Of a stretch of 44,177 nucleotides of DNA, positions 10,727 to 21,726 are shown piece after piece. The stretch's first letter is position 1, and each line of letters starts with the position of its first letter. Source of the DNA: Pezicula radicicola (Eukaryota; Ascomycota; Leotiomycetes; Helotiales; Dermateaceae); the NCBI GenBank assembly GCA_003008705.1, contig PDUO01000130.1, positions 3,829-48,005 of the forward strand, in the 5' to 3' direction. Position numbers and translations under genes: made by a program. The notes beneath the pieces are model-generated. The model searched no databases. It was not told where the DNA came from and saw only the letters and a program-made list of their open reading frames with translations.

Positions 10727-12677
10727 ATGGCTGTTCAAAATGGCTCTGCCAAAGCAGGCGTGCGAGGTCCAGTACACGTTGCCGGGTCTTCTGGCGGTGT
10801 CTTCGACCGAATTAGGGCCATTTCAGACTTAGTGAACAATCTAAAGGTGGATGTTATTATTGGCGATTGGATGTCTGAGATGAACATGACATTCGATGCT
10901 TCTGAGAAATTGGACCGACAAGCCGATCCATCAGCTGAAAAAGGGCATTCATACGAGGCAACATTTATCGAAGCTCTTGGGCCTGCACTCATGGACATTG
11001 CCAAAAACGGCAAAAAGGTTGCTGTCAATGCTGGAGCCAGCGATATTAAGGCAATGGCTTTGCACGTTCAAAAAATCTACAAGGACAGAAAGACCAGCCT
11101 CAAAGTTTCCTGGGTCACTGGAGACAATGTAACTGAACAGGTTAAAAGGCTGCTTGCTTCTAGGGAGAAATTTTTGTCCCTTCCCGGAGACCAGCCAATC
11201 CAGGATTGGGGCTGGGAACCTGTCAGTGCTCAGTGCTATCTTGGTGGTGTTGGTATAGCTGAAGCTCTTGCGACTGGGGCTGATATAGTGATCTGTGGGC
11301 GTGTTTCTGACGCTTTGCCTGTTGGTGCTGCGATGTGGTGGCATGGTTGGGGCCGTGAAGATTTCTCTTAACTTGCGCATGCCTTGATGGCGGGCCATCT
11401 CATCGAATACAGAACATACGTGACTGGCGGATATTACACTGGTTTCAAACAAGAGCTTCTGGCCAAAAACAACTGCGCAAACTTCGGTTTCCCAATTGCA
11501 GAGATCGACTCCAACGGCGAGTTCGTTATTACCAAAGAAGACAACACTGGAGGTATTGTAAGCCTGAGTAGTGTACTTTCACAACTTCTTTACGAGATTC
11601 AAGGACCTTACTATTACAACTCAGACGTCACGGCAGAGCTTACGCAGATCAGTATGATACAGGAAGCGCCTGATCGTGTCCAGGTCACTGGTGTCCGTGG
11701 CCATCCACCGCCCCGACAACGAAGGTAGGCATCACAGCCAAGGGTGGGTGGCAGGCAGAATTCCATTTTTTCTTGACTGGTCTCGACATCGAGGAGAAGC
11801 GCCAAATGGTCGAACATCAAACGATCGCCTCTATGGGCGAGTATAGAAAGGACTTTCACACGCTCACTTTCACCGTCACGGGGTCATCCGTGGAGAATCC
11901 ACAAAATCAGGATGAGGCTACTGTTGATTTGCGGATATTCGCACAGAGTCGTAATCCAGAGATCATGTCGGCAGGTTCGCATATTGGTGTAACTCCGAGT
12001 ACCCCCTGTTTCGCTCGCTGGTGTGTGGAGAACTGCCTCATGGGTTATCCAGGTTCTACACCTGCCCTTGACATGCGTCAAGCCGTGGGTAAACCATACT
12101 TCGAGTACGTCAACCTCCATTGTTCAGGTGGATGTTTTCGTGAACAAGGCTAATCAAACTTGGTAGGTACTGGATTGCTCTGCTTCCCCAAGCAGAGGTG
12201 AGGCAGGAAGTACATACAATTGATGGGGAAACCATTACGATCCACCCTCCTCCAAACACCAAAGTCTATGCTCGGCAACAACCGTCTTACGAGACATTGC
12301 AGCCTGTTTCCCTAGATACATGGGGTCCCACTGTGCGAGCACCTCTGGGATACGTTGCACATGGCAGATCTGGAGATAAAAGTTCTGACTGCAACGTAGG
12401 CTTTTTCGCGCGGGATGACGAGGAGTGGGACTGGCTCAGATCTATACTTACCATTCCACTTATGAAAGGGCTCCTTGAGGATGAGTACAAGGGCGGCAGA
12501 GTTGATCGCTTTGAGCTGCCCAATCTTCGGGCTGTTCACTTTCTCTTGAAAGACCATCTGGATCGTGGTGTAAACTCGACCGCTAGCTACGATTCCTTGG
12601 GGAAGAATGTATGCGAGTATCTTCGAACAAAGTATGTTGACATACCCAAGCGATTTTTGGATAGGGGGAAGATTTAG
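10727..12677 (+). pseudogene. AtuA-like (DUF1446) protein, two lesions
   Basis: The reading starts at an ATG and matches the fungal acyclic-terpene-utilisation AtuA-like family (PF07287), followed by the C-terminal AtuA-like domain. The N-terminal hallmark is VHVAGSSGGVFDRIRA, with VDVIIGDWMSEMNMT and ADIVICGRVSDA further on. A TAA at 11369-11371 interrupts an otherwise continuous frame (DFS*LAHALMAGHL) where relatives have Gln, as expected from CAA to TAA. A frameshift follows the PPP codons at about 11710-11730. After it the frame continues through LTGLDIEEK to a good intron (GTACGT at 12105 to TAG at 12166, branch GCTAATC) and then to the stop at 12675-12677. Repaired length would be about 630 aa, normal for the family. 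The biochemical role of AtuA-like proteins is not settled. Only two lesions means a recent loss, or one or both are sequencing errors. Confidence 0.85.
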
Positions 12678-13034
12678 TGTCTAGCATTATTGTAGGCCGC
12701 CATCGTCTCTAAGCACACCTTAGTTGCGTGCTTAGATCAAGCAACGATTAGGCAATCAACCTAGGCAAGAAATTATTTACAAGCTCACATAGTAAAAAAT
12801 TATTTTGGTAATACGGGTATAATTCTACCTTGTTTCGGAATTCCAAAGTTAATAAGATTTAATTTTCGAGATTTGGCCTCGCGATTCCCCCAATCCTAAA
12901 CGCATCGAAGTCGTGGTCTTACCTAGTCTGGTGTCTTCGTAATGTCTTGTATTGTTGACAAACATAGCTCATCGCCATTACCGTCAAGATAGTGATAGCT
13001 ATCCCCAGAGCGGTCATATTCTCCCAGAAGCTCG
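12678..13034. other. Gap with a short membrane-anchor-like ORF (minus, 12919-13017)
   Basis: On the minus strand an ATG at 13017 opens 32 codons reading MTALGIAITILTVMAMSYVC followed by a basic tail and TAA. This is a plausible N-terminal membrane anchor, such as begins microsomal P450s, cut off from any body. It lies just beyond the 3' end of the P450 relic. It may be the displaced start of a second copy or chance. Nothing else is recognisable here. Confidence 0.3.
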
Positions 13035-14776
13035 TTACAGGTCCGCCTTGCTTCGGAGATCACGCAGATATACCATCAGAGGACTCTTTTCCCATGTATT
13101 GTAGGCTCTAAGACCAGTATATTCATTTACTGGATTCCAGAGGGGATCGCCATCCACAAATCCCACATCAAAATACCACAAAAAGTGTCCAAGGATAAGG
13201 CGGAGTTCGACGTAGGTCAGATTACGTCTAATGCAGCCCCGAGGACCTAAAGAGAAAGGTTGCGACGCCTTTTTGATGTCACTGGCGAAAGCGGCATCGG
13301 TCCACCTTTCCGGTATATAATCTTCTGGATTAATGAAATTCTATGGACTGTGAGACGCGGCCCAGGAGCTCGTACATACCGAGGTCTAGAGACTGAGTTA
13401 GCCATTCTCCTCGAACTTTCACGCTTTGTAAAGACTACCTACCCCGGCTAGAATGAGGTACCCATCAATTATCGAGCCGCCTTCTGGCACTCTTCTTAAT
13501 AACCCGACTGGCACAGGCGGGAAGATGCGCGAAGCTTCTTCAAGACAAGTACCTATGTAAGGGTAGTTTATCAAGATTCTTCATCACAAGATCACCAGGA
13601 GCCTTGATGTTGTCACGTATTTCTGCCTTTAACTTTTCGAAAGTGTCTCAATTCCGTAAAAGTTGGTTCATAAGCCCGCAGAGAAGAGAAGTGGTTGTTT
13701 CGCTGCCAGCAACTCTAGAGACACCAGATTACCGACCCAATTATGGAAGGATGGGGAAGAGAGCTGCGTTCATAATGACTTCGTCATCGCTAACTTCGTT
13801 TTTCTTCTCCCGCTGCTTCAGGATATACCAAAGAAAATCTTTATGTTCTGTCTTTGAGCCCATTCGCCGGACGGTTTGCTCCTTGCTATTTCGCAAATGC
13901 CTAAGTCGCCTTTCGCGAATAATAGCAGGGCACATCCACAGGAGAAATCGCTGTAAAAGGCTTCCAGCCTTGGCAAAGCGTCGAGTTGCCTATTCAATTG
14001 CACCAGATTTGATACTTTCGTAGATAAGGACTACCTAGTTTGTAGATTCGCTACCCTCACCTACTAATTATGTTGATTGTATTCAACTAGTAATTACTTA
14101 TTAACGAACCTTCCGCGAGGCAGCCGAAAGGCTCTCCAAAGGATAAATTCCCAATAATATCAAAGGTACAGTAATTAAACCAACTAACCAGGTTAACAGG
14201 CGTCTATTCGCGAGTATACTCTTATAATTGAGGGATAAACAATTGTATATAGCCTAGCAAGATCTCTTCTTACTCCATAAGGGCTTTCTTCAAGAAGGAA
14301 TAGGCTAATGCTCGACGCTGGCGAGGATGATCAACCTCGTTGGCTATGGTAAGATTACTCGTACCTGGAATACTCTCGACTACCCCAACATAGATTGGAT
14401 CCCGGGTTATGTTCAGCCTACCTTGGCGGTGACTATATATATCTTCGAAAGCTTGAGCTGTATTGAATATAAGTTCGTTCGGCATTACCCTCACTACAGG
14501 TCCTATAAATAGTTAGCAAGGAGTGATGTAGGCGATGGAGGCACGCTGGGAAGATGAGAGGGTGGAAACCCCGAGACGCACCGTATTTATCGTGAAGTAC
14601 TTTATATTGAAACGAGATTCAGCTCTGGAGGAGATAGTAAATGCTAGGGATCTGGGAACCAAAGAAAACACCTCAGTAATAGCTGGAGACTGTTCTGATG
14701 AGGTCACTCACAGGAGATATCGCCCATAGCTTTGGCCCAGGATACCTAGCCAGTGGGTGCAATGTAAGACGGTAGA
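13035..14776 (-). pseudogene. Cytochrome P450, decayed
   Basis: Reading the minus strand gives nearly the whole of a fungal microsomal P450. The proline-rich HPLARYPGPKLWAISP is near 14770, then KYGPVVRVMPNELIFNTAQA across an intron (GTGCGT..TGCTAAC..TATAG, ending about 14507). DHPRQRRALAYSF lies near 14310, EHKDFLWYILKQREKKNEVS at about 13840, the K-helix ExxR within CLEEASRIFPPVP near 13540 and DYIPERW near 13310. The haem loop FSLGPRGCIRRN is at about 13250, and the end is PLMVYLRDLRSKADL with TAA at 13035. The haem loop carries Arg where the family has Gly after the Cys. Stops (for example a TGA inside the second exon where Arg is expected) and frameshifts abolish it. The N-terminal anchor is not visible in place. 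It resembles benzoate-hydroxylase/isotrichodermin-hydroxylase-like fungal P450s, but subfamily is uncertain. Confidence 0.85.
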
Positions 14777-15982
14777 CTATCAGGACAACATAGTAGGCGA
14801 CGAACTGCGAGCGTCATGAGAAGAGGTTTACCCAAAATCCTGTGGATAACGTACAGAAATGAAAGCGTAAAGTGCGACCCTTGTCGGAGAAAGTTTGCCC
14901 ACGTCGACGCGAAGTAGGACCGATCGGAAAGACATCTTGTCTGCGTAATCTACTTGCTGAGCCGATTGATTTTACGTTGAGGACGATACTCGGGCTGTGA
15001 GGGGGTTAAGCACGTATTTGGGTAGATCACTTCAAGTGAAGGACTTGCTAGAAGATTGAAACAGAGAAAGCCTAAGAAGCCAGCACGAACCTGATTGGTT
15101 GCTCACGTGTCCGGGTGACTAGCAAGAATAATGTTGCACTTCATGCGGAGATACCTTCATTTGGATACTTGAACTTTTGAGAGTGAAAAGAATATTTGAG
15201 GCTTGGCCTATACTGAATTTTCAAGTGAGAGGGATGACATCAAGAACCACCCCAAGGAATGCGACTGCGGTTGGTCCCTAGTTAGACTCCTTTAGCGGTC
15301 CGCGACATGGAGCGTCTTGTCCTCGGGTCTACGGATACAATTTTCCTGCTACAACGTGTTTGATATCCAGTATCCATGCTCTAGAGCTTGATGTGGCCCA
15401 GGGTCTTTTCCAGGTGGCCGAATCCAAATCAGATAGTCACGCATAACATCCAATTGCATACTACTATGGTGCTACAGCCTCATCGGTGGGTTGAAGAGCA
15501 CTGAAGTGCGCTCACTGTCGCAGAAGCATATAGACAAGCTTCTTCAAAAGGAGCACCGGTAATGTTCATGATTAAAGACCGATCCACACAACATTGAACA
15601 AAAATCACATGTAATTGTTCTATGTCTGGCAAGTCAATATACTACATTTGAGGTGTCATACCAAGTACAATGCAGGATATTGTGTTATCCCTCAGAGGGG
15701 ATGGACCAATATCCCACATCAAGCGCATAAACCGCATCTCCATCGCAGTCTTCTTTGCTATCGCATATATCTCAATGTTAGAGCGCATGAAATAATCTCT
15801 CTGTCCTCCTGGCTAAGCTTATCTCGTCCGCTAACAACTTCCAAAGTGCTGAAGGAAAGGCTGTAAGACGTTTTAGACCAGAGGGGAAACCTTCTGGCTC
15901 AAATCTAGAAATCCCAGCTTGTCCTTCAAATTTTCCTCCTACCTCCACCAGCTGTGATCATTTCGATTAAATCAAATCCATT
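14777..15982. other. Gap with a possible C2H2 finger relic (plus, 14873-14945)
   Basis: On the plus strand TGC at 14873 opens CDPCRRKFAHVDAK, then TAG, then RSERHLVC. The spacing is reminiscent of a C2H2 zinc finger, with a stop in its helix. No body of a regulator could be followed downstream. From about 15000 to 15982 I see no gene. The short ORF at 15615-15866 has no recognisable family. Confidence 0.3.
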
Positions 15983-17900
15983 TCATGCTTCTATTGCCTT
16001 GCGATCATGCTTTTCTCCTAGAATTTCTTCAACATACACTACCTCACCCTGGCCGTGAACATGCAGCGGCTTGTCTCCAACTGTGCCGGCCGCGTCATTG
16101 TCATTGATTGCATGGAGTGTGACAACAATATCCCCGGTCATGAGCTCGTCGACATTGGGGATGAGTAAGTTCAAGATGATACCTAACCCACCAAATGCAA
16201 GGCTAGCGAGGAATACAAGTCGATATGAGTCCATATTTGCCTCAAGATAAGCTTCAGTCCCAGCCGCAAGGATGTGCGGAGTCAGTCCAGGCACTTTTGC
16301 AAATGCAGCGGGAGTGTCAATGGTGAGGGCCTCCAAGAATGCTGCGGCAGAGCTCGATGGGAGACCCGCGGCCGTGACAGCAGCAGGGACCAACGTAGCA
16401 ATCCTTGCAGTCAGGCGACTCCTCTGAATGGCAGAGTAGATAGCTGAAGACACAGATTCCAGAAGCGACCGGATGCAGCCCGTAAGGCCAGCAGCAGCTC
16501 CAATATCTCGCTGATCCTTTATGGAGACGGTGACCAAAGTCGCCACGACAGCTTCGTTCCATCCAATGAAGAGACATGAGAGAAAGACGAAAGCTATGGC
16601 TTTTGATTTATCATGAATGCCAACAGCAGCGGTTGCTAAGCTAGCATCAACATCCTCGTCTTGCTTTGCAAGGTTGAAAACTGCGACTTACCACCTAAGA
16701 ATATTGTTCCAATAATTATGACCGTTATGCATTGGTATTTTTGCTTTGTGACGACCAGTGTCAATGCGTTGCCTATCACTTGACCTAATGCAATTCCCAT
16801 GGCCACCAAGCAGGAAGCCCAACCTGCCCAGATTAGATCTCCATCAGCGAAGACAGTTTGCACCATAGCTGGCCAGACGATGGAAAAGCTGTAATAGACG
16901 GTGGCTCCGACTGAAGAAGACAGCATAGATATGACCCAACCTCGAGATTTGAACAGACGTAACGGAATGAAGGGGTCTTTAACATTCGCATACGCCTCAT
17001 AAAAGGGAAGTGCGAGGATAATGACGCCACCCACAACCATTGTTGCGATAACGTGGGCATTATGCCACGGATACAAAGCTCCGCCCCAATTCAATCCAAT
17101 CAGAAGAAGTGTCATACCAGCGATGAGTCCACCAGCTCCGATATAGTCAAAGTCTTTTAAAACGCGCATTTTGGAGGCATTACTGTGTTTCATGTGAAAG
17201 GTTGGAGGATGGTAAAAGACGAAGTACAAGGTGGTGGCAATAGCGTTGAGGATGATTATGAGATAGTAGCACCACCTCCAACCTTGTTCGGTATTGGCGA
17301 CGAATGCAGTGGCAATGATTGTGTTGAAACCGTTCGTAGGAAGGCACAAGAAAAGAGACCACCCAGTACATAAAAGCGAAATCGCATTGGCACAATTTCG
17401 CTGATGACATAGTTGAACGAGTATGCCGCCGTGGCCCCGAAGCCGATCAAAGTCTCTCCAGCAATGAGAGTCCCGACGCGTTGTGCTCGCGAGCCAATGA
17501 TGGCTCCAATCAGTCCAAGGGCGTTTGCACCAATCATGAACCAACGCCGGCCGAAAATGTCTGTCACTCGACCCATGACGCCAATGCCAACCGCCAGTCC
17601 AAGAGGATAGACAAGTGTAACCCAGAGGATGTTCTCACTAGGCCCAATAGCACTGTCGATGTTGGTCAGGATGGGGGCGACCAGGTTGAAGCCAGCCAGG
17701 CCACCCAGAAAGGTGAAGACGTGAGCTGTGTAGGTACCAAGGAAATATTTGCTCGTGTAGTAACCCTTGGGAACATGTTCGAGATCTGTGGCGAAACCAT
17801 GCATTTCTGTCATCTCGTCACGTGTAAGGATCTTTTCTTGCCTTTCGACAGCTGGTTCAAAGGCTGAAGCCTTAGTAGAGGATGCCATGTCGACGGCCAT
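15983..17900 (-). pseudogene. MFS transporter, TRI12/siderophore type, frameshifted
   Basis: This is a 14-helix-type major facilitator of the fungal TRI12 family (PF06609), which exports toxic metabolites or moves siderophores across the plasma membrane. The ATG at 17900 (a second at 17888) is chosen over an upstream TTG. The N-terminal half carries VPKGYYTSKYFLGTYTAHVF and the MFS signature GRVTDIFGRRWF. The frame shifts at a T run (plus-strand AAAA at 17351-17354), where adding one T would restore GGLFFLCLPTNGFNT. The next segment runs to an intron (16691 down to 16636, GTAAGT..TTAG), after which TAAVGIHDKSKAIAF continues to the stop at 15983. Combined length is about 620 aa, normal for the family. 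One homopolymer indel is the only lesion found, so this could be a recent pseudogene or a sequencing error. It probably served the neighbouring relic pathway as an exporter. Confidence 0.8.
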
Positions 17901-18479
17901 AGTGCTCAAGACTTCAAAATTGCTTGGTGGCAGTACAGGGACCGCAATATTGTAGGGACGTAAATATTGTGGCGACGCAAGGCTGGGGTGTATTTTTCAC
18001 GAGAGACACGAGATTCCTCCATATGGGGTCTCCGCAAAACTGGGGTCCTGTCTTTAAGTTCACCTCGGGTAGCTTTTGCTTATAACGATTTCCGCTTGTG
18101 GTGTAGGCTAGATCTCTATAGTCAATTTTAAGGTCTTGCAGCTACAGGATAGGGAAAAATGTCTAGATCCTCGGCTCGGATTAGACAAAGGCGCCAGTCA
18201 TTGAGTCTAGGCTGTATCTGCCTCGAATGGCCATGTTATTATCCCTCTGCCCCACTGCCGTGGGTGTCCCAAACATCCAGGTCGAAGATCTATATCTCCG
18301 CAGATGCAATGTTAGAATATAGAGGACAAGCGTATAGTGGTGTTTCTTGTAGTGTAATAGATCCTTGACAAAAGGTCATACATCATAACCATACTATCTG
18401 AATACATGGGAACGGGCTAGACTCTTTGAACAAATATAACAGATATTTGATAGATCTGAAACTCCAAGATCAACTACAC
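17901..18479. other. Upstream region of the MFS relic, no gene
   Basis: No supported coding region. The 210-bp ORF at 18159 gives a serine- and cysteine-rich product without family resemblance. The stretch presumably holds the MFS promoter and degraded DNA. Confidence 0.5.
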
Positions 18480-18775
18480 ATTTGAGTCCGTGAAGTATTT
18501 TCGTACCACAGAAAGCCTGCGCCGTTATCTGCGACGCTTCCTTTACTGTTCTTGACCAGCTACATTGAAGGATTTTCCTCCCGTCGCTTCGGGGCTCAGG
18601 CTGGCAAGGATGGAGAATTGAGCTACCATGTCCTGAGGAGACTCGTTGTAGAGAGCCTTCCAAGACTTTTGGTTTCCTGCGAATGGGACGCTCAAATTCT
18701 AGTCTTCGACGTATAGATAAATTGCCAATGTTTGGGCAAGGCAATATACGTTGTTATTCGGAACAAACCTAATCT
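18480..18775 (-). pseudogene. Fragment of a PRISE-like SDR reductase
   Basis: The minus strand reads FVPNNNVYCLAQTLAIYLYV, then after a TAG PFAGNQKSWKALYNESPQDM, then VAQFSILASLSPEATGGKSF, then a TAA. These are the mid-to-C-terminal blocks of progesterone-5-beta-reductase/iridoid-synthase-like (PRISE) SDRs, common in fungal metabolite clusters. The N-terminal Rossmann half is absent: the PF11951 gene starts at 18866 on the other strand. It is a remnant without function. The family match rests on remembered block similarity. Confidence 0.6.
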
Positions 18776-18865
18776 AGTCATAAACAGCGTCAGCCTCTCA
18801 CCAACGGCCACTGTTGCTGCCGTGTCTTGTTGTGAAATGCGTAGGTAAGATCTTCAATCCTACCT

Positions 18866-20087
18866 ATGATCATGATCCGTCGGCAGGACATCAAGCTGGA
18901 TGGAGACGGCTACTTCCGTCACGAGAGTGGCTGTCCCCTAGTCTGCATTTTTGACAGCCAAGATGGGAGAAGCCAAAGAACGACAGAAAGCTCGTGGCAA
19001 GAGCCTTTGATAGGTCCCGACACCGTAGAATTAAAGACCCAAGCATCGCGTCCACTCTTTGCAAAGACGTTGAAGTTCGTCGACACTACGATTCGGCGAC
19101 AGAAGAAGAGTTCGGGAACTGTTAAGCCTATAAATGCAGGCCACAGACCTCAGAAAGTAGCGAACAGGTACAAAGAAAGCAAGAATGATATTGCAGACTC
19201 AAACCTGTCCCCGGATAGTAGTACGACACTATGCAACATTGCGACTCCCCCAAATAGAAAGAAAGCGGATGTCCAAGCAGCTCTACTCGCCCATCAAAGT
19301 CGATATTCCATTGAAAATATCACGACATATCCAGTTGCTATGAAAGCATCTATGCTTAACCTCGTGGATTATTGTATGTATTCTCTGTATATTTTTCTTC
19401 TGTCCTGCGATGTGTATTGTTGTTAACATGTTCTTGATCATGAAGATTTGTCAATGATAATATTCTGGTCTCCACGCCCACACTCTAGCGGTGCGCTGCT
19501 ACTGCCAATGGCCATGTCAGATCCAATTCTATTTCATGTGCTTCTTTGCGGCTCGGCCATCTATAAGGATCAACTCTCGGGTGGCACAGAATCTCTCGAA
19601 AAGATGGAGCATATGAATGAGGCCATTCGTCTGCTTAATATAAAATTGCAGCGCCCTTATTTTCAGGTATCCGACGCCACTATATTTGCTGTTGCACATT
19701 TGGCCGACTTTGAGGTAAGTAAGCTCTTAGGGTGTGATATTTAGTGTACCTGAGATGGATACTAGAGTACGGCAAGGCACCTTGCAATTTGGAAGCTTCA
19801 TATAGAAGGATTGCGTAAGATGGTACAGATTAAAGGAGGTTTTACGACGTTGAGTGAAAAGACCCAAAGCAAGCTTCTAAGGTACCTTATATCATGAAAT
19901 GAAAGAATAAGACGATTTTACACTAACAACGTCCAGAGCAGAAACACATCGCAATCTCGAACTATCAAAGGCTCGAAAATGGGCTATATTATGCCAAAGG
20001 CAATTAAACAAGCCCGCCTGGCTCGAGTACCCAAACTTAGTGCTTCCGACTCTGCTAATCTGGCTTAATCACGACGAGCCGAAATGA
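18866..20087 (+). CDS. PF11951 regulator-like protein without a DNA-binding domain
   Basis: Four exons (18866-19373, 19446-19714, 19766-19881, 19937-20087) splice at GTATGT, GTAAGT and GTACCT donors into exactly 348 codons with no internal stop. The middle and end match the fungal-specific factor domain 2 (PF11951): PMAMSDPILFHVLLCGSAIY, VAHLADFESTARHLAIWKLH and GGFTTLSEKTQSKLLR. The first 170 residues are basic and low in similarity and contain no Zn2Cys6 cluster. About 60-30 bp upstream of the ATG a stretch (18812-18836) resembles a wrecked Cys6 motif, so the DNA-binding exon may have decayed while the body stayed open. Such a truncated protein could be inert or interfere with an intact paralogue. 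It ends soon after LIWLNHDEPK, shorter than many relatives. It may still be a pseudogene. Confidence 0.6.
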
Positions 20088-20089
20088 GC

Positions 20090-20700
20090 AAAAGGCGGAC
20101 GCAGGCCAATACGATCCGGCCGGATTTACACAGGATTTTGGTTGATCAGATTCCTCCAGGCACGATCTATACTGGAAAGAAGGGTATAAGCTTCAAAGTC
20201 CACGACGATATAATTACAATAGACTTTGCTAACAGATCTCAAGTTGAAGCAGACCTATTAATTGTCTCAGACGGAATTAGCTCTGTAAAAATCTCACAAA
20301 AGCTAAATTTGATTTTATAGAACTGATTCTTTACATAGAAAATCCGCAGGCAGATATGGCCTGAATGCGTGCCTAGACACTCATAAGTCACAACTGAACC
20401 AGTCAACTCTTAAGATCACTTATAACTTTGTGTTAGACCATATCTAGAAAATTTAACAACAAGGTAGAGCTCAAAGCTGCAATCCCAAAACTTCCTGAAG
20501 AAACCACGTGCATCTTTCACAACAGTACTCTAGTCTTCATGGGTGATATAGTAAGCCTACCATCTTAAAGCTTGCATACACATTTACTAGCATTTACTAA
20601 AGGGTTGTGGTTGACATAGTATGATCTGCGCCCTGCCAGCAAATACAGAGGATACAACAAATCTCAGTTGGGCCGAGGGGGCTAATCAAGAAAGAGGTTA
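20090..20700 (+). pseudogene. FAD-dependent monooxygenase fragment
   Basis: The plus strand reads RPDLHRILVDQIPPGTIYTG and later VEADLLIVSDGISSVK. These are the RPxLHRxLxxQ and DLLIGADGIxSxVR blocks of TetX/salicylate-hydroxylase-like flavin monooxygenases (PF01494). After a TAG at about 20318 more remains appear: AAIPKLPEETTCIFHNSTLV at about 20470 and MICALPANTEDTTNLSWAEG at about 20620. The N-terminal FAD motif and the C-terminus are missing. The Asp-Gly pair of the DG motif survives, but upstream Gly-Ala became Val-Ser. Confidence 0.65.
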
Positions 20701-20742
20701 GTTCTCTATATACCTATCCTCATACAGCATCGTTTATAAATC

Positions 20743-21507
20743 TCATACGAAGCACAAACCTCCATTAGCATTAACAGTGCTACCCGTACTCCATCGACTT
20801 CCCTCACTTGCCAAAAACGCCACGATTTGCGCTATATCATCCACGGTCCCAATCCTTGGCGCCGCTGGAGTCTCCTTCATCTTGATATCCCATTCCTCCA
20901 GCACCTCCGCACCAGTATCACGCAACCACATATCGGTACCCACTGGCCCAGGATTCACACAATTCACCGTTGCGTTATGGCTCTGCCCTAGCTCCGCCGC
21001 CCACACCTTCGTGACACCTTCCAGCGCCGCTTTCGAAGCACAGTATGCCGTCGCGTACGAGCCGCCCATCCGCGCCATCACAGAAGATATGTTCACAATG
21101 CGCGGCGCCTTTCCAAGATATGGCATGCTTTCCTTTACCAAGAATGTCGCCATCCGTAAGTTTGTGTTGAGAATTTTGTCCCACAGATCGTACGTCATGT
21201 CCTTAAGTAGACAGTCATCGCCGGCGCCGGCATTGTTGATGATGATGTCGATGTGAGACCATTTCTCTACTGCGGCGCTCACAATTCGAGCTGGTGCTTC
21301 CTTATCTGTGCCAGCAGCCTGAACGATCACAACTTCACTACCTAGGGCTTTGATCTTTGTTGCGACTTCTTCGGCTTGCGACTTGGCGCTCACATACGTG
21401 ATGAGGACGTTGGCCCCGCGGCTTGCGAGCTCTGTTGCAATGCCGGCACCTATACCGCGAGAGCCACCGGTAACAATCGCAGTGAGGCCTTGTAAATTGT
21501 TAGCCAT
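20743..21507 (-). CDS. Short-chain dehydrogenase/reductase (SDR 1)
   Basis: This 254-aa single-exon classical SDR starts at an ATG at 21507. The cofactor motif TGGSRGIG is at residues 13-20, NNAG at 91-94, the catalytic Ser at 141/142 and the YxxxK pair at Tyr155 and Lys159 (AYCASKAAL). The ending GGLCFV resembles the 3-oxoacyl-ACP reductase-like group. It should reduce a ketone or oxidise an alcohol with NAD(P)(H) in the cytosol; the substrate cannot be inferred. It is divergent from the RidA-family gene, sharing a 765-bp intergenic region with a 33-bp direct repeat. It is the first undamaged gene after the relic zone and may belong functionally to either flank. Confidence 0.92.
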   Translation of the reverse strand: MANNLQGLTAIVTGGSRGIGAGIATELASRGANVLITYVSAKSQAEEVATKIKALGSEVVIVQAAGTDKEAPARIVSAAVEKWSHIDIIINNAGAGDDCLLKDMTYDLWDKILNTNLRMATFLVKESMPYLGKAPRIVNISSVMARMGGSYATAYCASKAALEGVTKVWAAELGQSHNATVNCVNPGPVGTDMWLRDTGAEVLEEWDIKMKETPAAPRIGTVDDIAQIVAFLASEGSRWSTGSTVNANGGLCFV

Positions 21508-21660
21508 CTTGATGGGCAGTTTGTGGAAAGTTGAATATGAAGCTTCGTGTCGCTTTGTCTTGTTGGTCGAAGTGATGAATCTGGATGGCAGAAGAGAGTC
21601 AAGAGAGTAGAATTTAAGAGCGTAAGGCTGACAATTGGAATGTAATTGATTCCTATGCTA

Positions 21661-21726
21661 CAGTTTGATAGCATATAAAGTTAAGTAAAGTTCCAGTTTG
21701 ATAGCATATAAAGTTAAGTAAAGTTC
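21661..21726. repeat. Perfect 33-bp direct repeat in the SDR 1 upstream region
   Basis: The 33-bp unit starting cagtttgatagcatataa occurs twice head to tail (21661-21693 and 21694-21726), followed by the first bases of a third copy. It lies about 155-220 bp upstream of the SDR 1 start codon, inside the intergenic region shared with the RidA-family gene. The perfect identity indicates a recent duplication. The rest of 21508-22272 shows no gene. Confidence 0.9.
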
